From Leifsonia sp. 71-9 (GTDB taxonomy: Bacteria > Actinomycetota > Actinomycetes > Actinomycetales > Microbacteriaceae), in contig NZ_MKVJ01000021.1 of NCBI RefSeq assembly GCF_001898805.1, forward strand, positions 506,529 to 570,528: 64,000 nucleotides of DNA, read 5' to 3'. A model generated the notes under the pieces. That model saw nothing but the letters and a program-made list of their open reading frames with translations, was not told the origin of the DNA and made no database searches. Positions 33,384 through 41,200 of this stretch are shown piece by piece. Positions within the stretch are counted from its first letter, which is position 1; every line of letters starts with the position of its first letter. The position numbers and the translations under genes are program-made.

Positions 33384-34034
33384 ATGAAGATGAAAGGGAT
33401 ATTCGCGGCCTTGGCAGCCATGGCGACGACGGGAGCGCTCGCGCTACTTCCATCGCTGCCCGCCGAGGCTGCGGAGGACCCGGCGATCGCAACAGCGAAA
33501 GGCTTCCTGTCGCAGTACGGCGCCAGCCAAACGGTCCAGGATCGGCTTATCGCGAGCTATCTGGCAGGAGAGCAATGGGACTCGATGTCGAGTGCGGCGG
33601 AGGCCGTGTCCGTCGAGAAGTACACCGAGGCAGACGGCGACTACACCGTCAACACCTATCGGGACGGTTCGATCTCGGTCAGCCGATTCGAGATCCCGAA
33701 GGTTGGAGGTGCCCTCAACAAGCCGGGAATCTCCGGATGCTCGGTGAGCGGGACATCGCGCAACAATTGCAAGGTCGACATGTGGGTCGGGCTGGTCTCC
33801 CTCTCCTTCTACGCGTCTTACAACCTCGGTAACAACACAGTTACGAACACTTACGGCGCCGGGTGGTCAATCGGCGGCGCATGTAGCGCGAATCTCGTGT
33901 ACCTGGGACGGCCGGCGTCGAACATCGGCCGAATGGATGTCAGTGCCCAGATGTGCGGCATCCCCTACAGCACCACCTTCTGGCTGCAATTGACTGTTCG
34001 GAGCGGTTCGGCCGCCGTCAGCTGGTCGTCCTGA
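33384..34034 (+). CDS. Secreted protein of unknown function
   Basis: This 216-residue protein has a clear signal peptide (about 1-29, MKMKGIFAALAAMATTGALALL...AEA). A helical segment (ATAKGFLSQYGASQTVQDRLIASYLAGEQWDSM) is followed by a beta-rich C-terminal domain with spaced cysteines (GCSVSG, NNCKVD, GACSAN, QMCGI), probably two disulfides. GAAGGG precedes ATG 33384. Codon use is less GC-biased than its neighbours, hinting at transfer. A 43-residue membrane protein follows 41 bases later. No family is firmly recognised. Confidence 0.68.
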   Translation: MKMKGIFAALAAMATTGALALLPSLPAEAAEDPAIATAKGFLSQYGASQTVQDRLIASYLAGEQWDSMSSAAEAVSVEKYTEADGDYTVNTYRDGSISVSRFEIPKVGGALNKPGISGCSVSGTSRNNCKVDMWVGLVSLSFYASYNLGNNTVTNTYGAGWSIGGACSANLVYLGRPASNIGRMDVSAQMCGIPYSTTFWLQLTVRSGSAAVSWSS

Positions 34035-34075
34035 ACTTCGATTGATCAGAACGCGAACTCAAAAGGAGCATGAAC

Positions 34076-34207
34076 ATGGGACCGATCTTCTGGTGGAACG
34101 TCTGGAACAGTGTCGGCGTTGCGGCGATTGCAGGAGGCGTCACAGCCGTCACCATCTGGCTGCGCCGTCGGAGCCGCCGGCGGGACGCAGCAGTCTCTGA
34201 CGAGTAA
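34076..34207 (+). CDS. Tiny membrane protein (43 aa)
   Basis: The translation begins MGPIFWWNVWNSVGVAAIAG, continues as one hydrophobic helix to VTAVTIWL, then a very basic RRRSRRRD tail. AAAAGGAG lies seven bases before ATG 34076; an earlier ATG at 34070 is too close to that site. Position directly behind the secreted-protein gene mirrors the pair at 30392-31532. Function is unknown. Confidence 0.55.
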   Translation: MGPIFWWNVWNSVGVAAIAGGVTAVTIWLRRRSRRRDAAVSDE

Positions 34208-34301
34208 CCGGCAACCCCTCCACGCGCACCCTGTCAACCCCGTGCGCACCCGACCGCCCGCGTCGTACCCTCGGCCCCGGTGTGAAAACGCCACCTAGCA
34301 G

Positions 34302-34330
34302 CGGGAGCCCGGCCTCGTGCCGGGCTCCCG
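34302..34330 (+). terminator. Probable intrinsic terminator
   Basis: CGGGAGCCCGGC and GCCGGGCTCCCG form a perfect 12-bp stem with loop CTCGT, 95 bases beyond the tiny membrane-protein gene and before the thioesterase. No T-tract follows. Confidence 0.65.
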
Positions 34331-34354
34331 TGCTCGGCGACATAGTCTGGGGAC

Positions 34355-35137
34355 ATGGCGACGACGGCATATTTCCTGCAGACGGGCGAGCACACCTTCA
34401 CCCCGACCTCCGAGGCCGGGGGTGCGTGGGCCGATGACGAGATCCACTTCAGCCCGCTGGGCGGCCTGATCGCCCACGAGATCCTGCGCCACGCCGCCGA
34501 GCGGCCGGGGCCGGCACTGCAGCTCGGGCGGATCAGCTACGACATCCTGGGCTTCCTCGCCTCCGAACCGGTGGAGGTCTCGGTCGAGACGATCCGGCCC
34601 GGCCGCACGATCGAGCTGGTGGAGGCGACGGCCGTCATCCGCGGGCGCGCCGCCGTGAAGGCACGTGCCTGGCTGCTCTCCTCGTTCGACACCGCCGAGG
34701 TGGCGGGCGGCGCGCCGGAGCCTCTCCCGGTGCCGGAGTCGGCCCCGAGCTGGCCGATGACGGACGTGTGGCGCGGCGGCTACGTCGCGTCGCTCGACGC
34801 CCGGGCGATCCGGCCACCGGAGCCCGGGCGGGCGACGGTCTGGCTGTCGACGTCGCGCGAACTGGTCGCCGGTGTCGAGGTCGAGCCCGTCGCCTCCTGG
34901 ATCGCGCTCGTCGACACGGCCAACGGGGTCGCCGTCCGCCGGCACCCGACCGAGTGGATGTTCCCCAACGTCGACCTGACCCTCCACCTGCACCGCGAAC
35001 CGTCCGGCGAGTGGCTGGGCCTGGACACGGAGGTCGTGTTCGGGGCGACCGGGCTCGGCGTCACCCGTTCGGTGCTCCACGACCGCGACGGCGCGGTCGG
35101 TTTCGCGGAGCAGTCGCTCACCATCCGGCGGCTCTGA
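34355..35137 (+). CDS. Acyl-CoA thioesterase-like (double hotdog) protein
   Basis: This 260-residue protein looks like two hotdog folds in tandem. The first has FSPLGGLIAHEILRHAAERPGPALQLGRISYDILG and VSVETIRPGRTIELVEATAVIRG. The second starts near 150 and includes WIALVDTANGVAVRRHPTEWMFPNVDLTLHLHREP. This is the TesB-like/thioesterase-superfamily architecture common in actinobacteria. It probably hydrolyses acyl-CoA; chain-length preference is unknown. Confidence 0.85.
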   Translation: MATTAYFLQTGEHTFTPTSEAGGAWADDEIHFSPLGGLIAHEILRHAAERPGPALQLGRISYDILGFLASEPVEVSVETIRPGRTIELVEATAVIRGRAAVKARAWLLSSFDTAEVAGGAPEPLPVPESAPSWPMTDVWRGGYVASLDARAIRPPEPGRATVWLSTSRELVAGVEVEPVASWIALVDTANGVAVRRHPTEWMFPNVDLTLHLHREPSGEWLGLDTEVVFGATGLGVTRSVLHDRDGAVGFAEQSLTIRRL

Positions 35138-35715
35138 ACGGGGCGCCCAGCCCATCCGTGTATGCTTGACCTCGTCCGCACAGCGATGTGCTCCCACTGG
35201 TAGTACCTCGAGCCGGGACAATCCGGCCGCTCGACCAGCGGTGCCGGCGAATCGCGCCGAAACCCGCCCTCCTCGCGCTGACTCTCTCCGAAGCAGCCCC
35301 CTCTACTCATCCCCGACGTGACGCAGCCCCTCTGCTGAGCCGGCCGTCACCATCCGCACACAGTGCGCCGACCAGGCGCCGAAGGAACACCATCACAAGC
35401 ATTCTCGAACACGCGACACCCGTCGCGACCTCCTGGCGACAAGCCGACGACGACGTCTGGGTGGCCACTCGTGCCGGCGAATACGCCGGAATGGCCCACC
35501 GCGTCCTCGACGGATTCGCCGTCCTCGACGAGCAGTCCAGAGCCGTCGGCATCGCCGCCACGGTCGAGGCCGCGCAGGACCTCCTGTTCACACCCACCCG
35601 GCACTTCATTTCCGCCGACGCGTGCTCGATCCCGAGCACCCACACACGCCCACGTCACATTCGGCGCGGGGGACGGAATCGTTCACACGGTTCCCCATCA
35701 CGAAAGAGAGAGACG
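35138..35715 (+). other. 578-bp region upstream of the cold-shock gene
   Basis: A possible promoter lies near 35158-35167 (TGTATGCTTGAC). The rest could be a long leader, as cold-shock genes often have. From 35392 it also contains a protein-like open frame in the same frame as the cold-shock gene (separate entry). No RNA family was recognised. Confidence 0.4.
35392..35715 (+). CDS. Possible small protein with no standard start, in frame with cspA
   Basis: From the codon ATC at 35392 the frame reads [20 protein letters not shown], then [36 protein letters not shown] and VEAAQDLLF. This wording resembles small actinobacterial proteins with a W..VATR.GEYAG core. GAAGGA lies five bases before the ATC, as if ATG had been lost or ATC served as start. 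GTG 35188 is the only standard upstream option. No stop intervenes before the cold-shock ATG, so it would run into that protein (108 extra codons). It could be a relic, an extended isoform, or leader. Confidence 0.3.
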
Positions 35716-35922
35716 ATGGCTACAGGCACCGTCAAATGGTTCAACTCGGAAAAGGGCTTCGGCTTCATCGCCCCGGATGACGGGAGCGCCGACGTCTTCG
35801 CCCACTACAGCGCGATCGCCGCGACCGGCGGATACCGCAACCTCGACGAGAACCAGAAGGTCGAGTACGACGTCGAGCAGGGCGCCAAGGGCCCGCAGGC
35901 GTCGAACATCCGACCCGCTTGA
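35716..35922 (+). CDS. cspA: Cold-shock protein (CspA family)
   Basis: This 68-residue single cold-shock domain has both RNA-binding motifs: [12 protein letters not shown] (RNP1, about 7-18) and VFAHYSAI (RNP2, about 28-35). GAGAGAGA lies just before ATG 35716. It acts as an RNA chaperone. It is followed by a strong terminator and then a fatty-acid desaturase, a neighbourhood consistent with low-temperature adaptation. The frame is open upstream, so a longer form cannot be excluded. Confidence 0.93.
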   Translation: MATGTVKWFNSEKGFGFIAPDDGSADVFAHYSAIAATGGYRNLDENQKVEYDVEQGAKGPQASNIRPA

Positions 35923-35927
35923 TCGGT

Positions 35928-35960
35928 CGAAGACGCCCCGTGCAACACGGGGCGTCTTCG
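35928..35960 (+). terminator. Intrinsic terminator of the cold-shock gene
   Basis: CGAAGACGCCCCGTG and CACGGGGCGTCTTCG form a perfect 15-bp stem with a three-base CAA loop, beginning five bases after the stop codon. Confidence 0.85.
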
Positions 35961-36059
35961 CCGCCAATCTCCAGCTACGCCGCGTAGCGTTACGAATATC
36001 TAGGGCGTTTCGTCCATACCTCGGCTGAGAAGTCGCATCGACACCAGCGGAGGCAGACG

Positions 36060-37154
36060 ATGACCGTATCCACTCTCGGACCGGTGCAGCGCACCAAGGT
36101 CCGTCCCGAGGGCCGCCAGCCCGTCACGAGCACGTACAACGAACTGCTCGGACAGATCCGCTCGCAGGGGCTCCTCGAGCGCCGCCGCGGCTTCTACATC
36201 CTCGTCTTCGCCCTCCTCACCGCGGGCCTCGGCGGAGCGATCGCCGGCTTCGTCCTGCTGGGCGACTCCTGGTTCCAGCTCCTGATCGCCGGCGCGCTGG
36301 GCATCATCTTCACGCAGTTCGCGTTCCTCGCCCACGAGGCCTCGCATCGCCAGATCTTCGCGTCCGGCCCGGTCAACGACCGCGTGGGCCGCTTCCTCGC
36401 CACCTGGATGGTCGGCATGAGCTACCAGTGGTGGATGACGAAGCACACCCGGCACCACGCCAACCCGAACACCGTCGGCAAAGACCCCGACATCGAGTTC
36501 GACACGATCTCCTTCACCGAGGAGGACGCGGCCAAGCAGAAGGGCCTGATGGCCGCCATGACGCGCCGCCAGGGCTACTTCTTCTTCCCGCTGCTGATGC
36601 TCGAGGGCGTCAACCTCCACGTCACCTCGGTCCGCTCGCTGATGGAGCGCCGGCCCACCGTCGGCCGCTCGCAGGAGCTCACCGCCATCGCCGTCCGCCT
36701 CACCGTGTACCTCGGCCTGGTCTTCCTCTTCCTCCCGCTCGGGATGGCGTTCGCCTTCCTCGGCGTGCAGCTCGCCGTCTTCGGCGTCTACATGGGTGCC
36801 TCGTTCGCCCCGAACCACAAGGGCATGCCGCTGCTGCCGACCGGCTCCCGCGTCGACTTCCTCAGCAAGCAGGTCCTCACCTCCCGCAACATCAAGGGCG
36901 GCTGGTGGATGAACGCGCTGATGGGCGGCCTCAACCACCAGGTCGAGCACCACCTGTTCCCGTCCATGCCGCGCCCGTCGCTGGCACGGGCCCGGGAGCT
37001 GACCCGCGTGCACTGCGCGACCCACGGCATCCCGTACACCGAGACGAGTCTCGTGCGGTCGTACGCCATCGTCATCGAGTACCTGAACCGCGTCGGCCTC
37101 GCCGCCCGCGACCCGTTCGACTGCCCCGCCGCGGGCGACCTCCGGCGCCGCTGA
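36060..37154 (+). CDS. Membrane fatty-acid (acyl-CoA) desaturase
   Basis: This 364-residue protein has the three histidine boxes of membrane desaturases: HEASH (92-96), KHTRHH (128-133) and NHQVEHHLFP (about 291-300). Two pairs of hydrophobic segments surround them. The QVEHH third box places it with acyl-CoA/front-end type desaturases such as actinobacterial DesA3-like or linoleoyl-CoA-desaturase-like enzymes. It introduces a double bond using a di-iron centre and electron donors encoded elsewhere. It probably increases membrane fluidity, matching its cold-shock neighbour. Confidence 0.92.
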   Translation: MTVSTLGPVQRTKVRPEGRQPVTSTYNELLGQIRSQGLLERRRGFYILVFALLTAGLGGAIAGFVLLGDSWFQLLIAGALGIIFTQFAFLAHEASHRQIFASGPVNDRVGRFLATWMVGMSYQWWMTKHTRHHANPNTVGKDPDIEFDTISFTEEDAAKQKGLMAAMTRRQGYFFFPLLMLEGVNLHVTSVRSLMERRPTVGRSQELTAIAVRLTVYLGLVFLFLPLGMAFAFLGVQLAVFGVYMGASFAPNHKGMPLLPTGSRVDFLSKQVLTSRNIKGGWWMNALMGGLNHQVEHHLFPSMPRPSLARARELTRVHCATHGIPYTETSLVRSYAIVIEYLNRVGLAARDPFDCPAAGDLRRR

Positions 37155-37225
37155 GGGGGACAGGGCCGCACAGTTCGGCCCGCAACCCCCTTGAATGTGC
37201 CGCCGCACCGGGGGACATTCGTCGC

Positions 37226-37558
37226 ATGCGCAAGATCATCTACGGCGGGACGGCCATCTTCACGGGCGACAGGATCGCGGACGCCATCCTCGACTACGGC
37301 GCCGCTCTCGCCGGCGCGAGTCAGGCCGCCGTCATCGAGTTCCCCGGCCGCGATGCGAGCGGGGAACTGCGCGAGCTGAGGCTCCTGCTCGGCCCGGCCA
37401 GCCAGATGGTCACCGAAGACGTCGACATCGAATGGCCCGAGATCCTGAGCCCCGAAACGGTCGCGCACCTCGGCGACCTCACCGCCGACCTCACCACCCT
37501 GCCCGACTTCGCCCTCCCCACGTTCGGCGATCAGGAGGACGAGCGCGGCAGCTCGTAG
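37226..37558 (+). CDS. Conserved-looking hypothetical protein (110 aa)
   Basis: The protein begins MRKIIYGGTAIFTGDRIADAI and contains LLLGPASQMVTEDVDIEWPE, with an acidic tail. The pattern (YGG..F.TGD.IA, LLLGPAS) recalls small actinobacterial proteins of unknown role. GGGGGA lies about ten bases before ATG 37226. No signal peptide or membrane segment is present. It stands alone between the desaturase and a convergent acetyltransferase. Confidence 0.65.
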   Translation: MRKIIYGGTAIFTGDRIADAILDYGAALAGASQAAVIEFPGRDASGELRELRLLLGPASQMVTEDVDIEWPEILSPETVAHLGDLTADLTTLPDFALPTFGDQEDERGSS

Positions 37559-37572
37559 GAGTCGCGTCCCGC

Positions 37573-38073
37573 TTACCGCTCACCGAGCGTCGTCGCCCAC
37601 ACGTTCACGTGGAGCACCTCTCCACGGAACGGGAAGTCCTCCTCGCCCCGTAGCTCGAATCCGGTCCCCGCGCACAGCGCGTTCGACGGCCGGTTCGTGA
37701 CCGACGGGAACGCGTACAGGTCCGTCCCGGCGGCCAGCGACGCAGCCGCATCCTCGATCGTGAGCAGCACGGCCGCGCGCGCGACTCCCCGGCCCTGCGC
37801 GTGGGGGAGCACGAACCATCCGGTCTCGGCCGCGGCGACACCGTCCCGATCGATGTGCCACCAGCCGATGCCGCCCACCGGCTCGTCGCCGTCGAGCACG
37901 GCGAACATGTGCGCCGTGTCCTCCTCCCAGAACCGCAGATAGTTGCGGTGGCGCCGGGCGACCTGCTCGTCCGTCTCGGGCCCCGCGATGTGCGCCGTCA
38001 TGTCGGCGGTGTTCGCCCCGGCCAGGAGCGGCGCGTCGGGTTCGGACCAGCGGCGGAGGCGGACGGACGTCAT
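37573..38073 (-). CDS. GNAT-family N-acetyltransferase
   Basis: This 166-residue protein begins SVRLRRWSEPDAPLL and contains the acetyl-CoA pyrophosphate loop HAQGRGVARAAV (about 91-102). LYAFPSVTNRPSNALCAGTGFELRGE is the usual beta6-alpha4 region with Asn and the Cys/Gly turn. It resembles RimJ/RimL-like enzymes that modify amines or N-termini. The start at 38073 is the first Met that begins the fold; the frame stays open far upstream but is antisense to the surface-protein gene there. The substrate is unknown. Confidence 0.88.
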   Translation of the reverse strand: MTSVRLRRWSEPDAPLLAGANTADMTAHIAGPETDEQVARRHRNYLRFWEEDTAHMFAVLDGDEPVGGIGWWHIDRDGVAAAETGWFVLPHAQGRGVARAAVLLTIEDAAASLAAGTDLYAFPSVTNRPSNALCAGTGFELRGEEDFPFRGEVLHVNVWATTLGER

Positions 38074-38226
38074 GCGACCAGTATCCGCCCCGGGGTGCTC
38101 GAGGAGGGTGAAGGCCGGGGTGAAAAGTTGCTCGTACGTTTTCCCGTCCCGATAGATTCGGCCCGGCGCGATCGGTGTCTCAGCGGATCCCGTTGACGAT
38201 CGACGCAGGATGAAGGGGATGCCGCG

Positions 38227-41200
38227 GTGTCTGCATATCGGGATGTACGAGTCGGCCGGACCGCTCTGAGGCTGGGGTCGCCGTGGCGGTGGCTCGCGAT
38301 CCTGATGGCGACGGCACTCGCCCTGGCGACGGTGTTCCTCGCTGCGCCGGCGTCCGCGGCGCCGGTCTATCAGATCGAGGGCTCGTGGGCACCAGGGACA
38401 CCCGCCTCCGTCACGAGCGGCGACGTGGTGACCGGAGTGTGGCGCCTCAATGTCAATGACGACGCCCCGGCGCCCTCCAACGGCCCGGTCGACGACGTGA
38501 CCGTGACGATCGTGGCGCAGAACGCGCGGTTCGCGTCGACGCCGTCGCTCTGTCTGACGACGGGGGTCTCGCCGACCTCCAGCATCTCGGCGGACGGGCA
38601 CACGCTGACGTGCAATCTGGGGACGCGCGCCCAGGGGACGGCGGTCGTTCTGCAGGCGCCGATGGTCGCCGACGGCGCGACCGGGAGCCAGATCACGGCG
38701 GCCGGCACGATCGGCGGACAGACGGCGTCCCTCAGCCCGATCGCGGTCACCAACCCGTTCGGGATGGACATGCGCTGGGGAACGGGAACTCCGACCTACT
38801 CGTTCGGGACCGGCGGGTTCCTGGTCGACTACGAGTGGACGCTGAGCAAGGCACTCGGGAGCGAAGCCGGGCCGCAGTCGATCACCTACAACCTCGACAT
38901 CGCATCGCCTCAGGGCAGCGCCGTGTCTGTCGACGCGAAAGGCTGCACGGCCTTCTCCGGTCCCGGAGCCGCCGATGGCCACCCGTGGTCGGGGGGCACC
39001 CACCCCGCCGCCCAGCTGACCGCCCCGGCGGGCACCTGCGTAATCACCCAGACCGGTACGACCGCCTTCCGGCTGACCATCACCGGGATCGACTACGCGC
39101 CGGCGAACCCGCCGACACTCGACTCGGCGGGGAACCGTCTGCCCGTCGACCAGGTCGCGCTCGCATCCGGTTCGATCTGGATCCGCGTGGCCACGGCCGC
39201 GCAGGGCTCGGCAGTCTTGAACTCCGATGCGCCCACTTACACGTCGACCAGCGGGCAGACGTCTCAGGACGACCCCGCCAACAACGCCGAGTCGAAGGCA
39301 TGGACGACTCCCGGCCTGTACTCGTCCGGTTGGGGCCGCGGGTACACGAACAGCGGCGGAACGACGTGGGACGACACGTACCGCGTATCCGCCGGCACGA
39401 CGGTGGGTCAGTACATGGACACCGGATACCAGCTGCACACGGACCGCGCCGACACCCGCCGGGTGGGGATGTGCACGGCGATCGACACGAAGTACGCGAC
39501 CTTCGCCGGCTGGGCGTGGGCGCAGGCCCTGGACAACACTCTGGCCACGACCGTGGAGTACTACGTCGGCTCCGATCCGACGCTCGACCCGGCGAGCTCC
39601 GGCTACGACCCGAACGCGTTCAACTGCGCATCCACCACCGGCTGGACGACGGCGCAACCGGCGGACCTCGCCACGGTCAAGGCGATGCGCATCGTCGGGA
39701 CGCAGGGGGAGTTCGAACGGCTGTCCGCGCAATCCAACATCACCGCCGTCGTCAACCAGCACATCAAGCCCGGTGTGCCGGCCGGGACGGACGTCTGGTC
39801 GTTCTTCTCCGGGATCGTCGATTTCGACGCCACCACGGACGGCTGGTGGAACGGCACGGGGTGCATCACTCCGACCGCAGGATCGCGCTATCCCTGCACG
39901 ACCGGATTCCGCGACGTCCTCCGTATCGTCACGGCCACCCCGGCCATCGCGAAGAGCGTCGACCGCTCGGTGGTGAGCCCGGGACAGCCTGCCGTCTACA
40001 CCCTCACGTACTCGGCGAACGGCGCCGGGGCCGTCCCCGCCGCCATCGACGGCTACCAGCTGACGGACACGCTGCCGGCGGGCGTCACCTATGTCCCGGG
40101 TACCGCATCGCCCGAGCCGGCCGTCGTGACCAACGGCTCCGGTCAGCAAGTGCTGACGTGGACCCTGAACGGCGTCAGCACCAACGCGGACCACGCGCTG
40201 ACCTACCAGGCGGTCGCCGACGGCACCGTCACTCCGGGATCGACGCTGACGAACTCCGTCACGGCGTCGTACGGCGGTCTCTCCAAAACCGCCGCGGCCC
40301 AGGTGACGGTCGCCACCGATGGTTACACGACCATCGCGAAGACCGCCGACGCCCCGTTCATCCCGAATCTGAACGGGGACGGAAAAGGCACCGGATCGTG
40401 GACCGTGACGGTCAAATCGTACGATCCGATCACGCAGCCGTTCACCGACACCATCGACATCCTGCCCTTCAACGGCGACGGCCGCGGCACCGCGTACTCC
40501 GGTTCGTACTCGCTGACCTCCGTCAACGCGCCGCTCAACGCGACCGTCTACTACACGACGGCCGACCCGGCCACACTCTCCGACGACCCGTCGAACGCGC
40601 AGAACGGCGCCGCGCCGGGCGACCCGACCGGAAACACCGTCGGGTGGACCACCACGATCCCGGCCGCGGCGACCGCGATCCGCGTGATCGGCGGCTCCCT
40701 GGCACCGGGTGCCACGCAGTCGTTCGGCGTCCACATCGCCACGGACGGAGTGAAGGGCGGCGACGCCCTCGTCAATCGCGCGCAGTCCATCGCGGGCCAC
40801 ACCAGCCTCGCGATGCGCACGTCCGCGGCGATCACCGTGGCGAACCACTACTCCGCGATCCTCCTCAAGGAGGTCCAGGCGGCCGACGGCACGTGGCACG
40901 ACGCGAACAGCGCTGTCGACTACCCGGTGTTCCACTACGGCGACACGGTCGCCTACCGCATCACCGTGACCAACACCGGACAGGGCGCCCTCACGAACCT
41001 GAACGTGACCGATGACAAGGACCCCGCCGGTGCGTTCCACATCGACTCGCTGGCACCGGGTGAGAAGCGGTCTCACGAGTACACGCTGAACCTGGATGAC
41101 ACACTGCCCGGCGGGTCGTTCGTCAACACGGCGTGCGCATCGGCGGACACCCCGGCCGACTCGGGCGTCCCTCCGACCATCCCCTGCGACCCGGCGGGGA

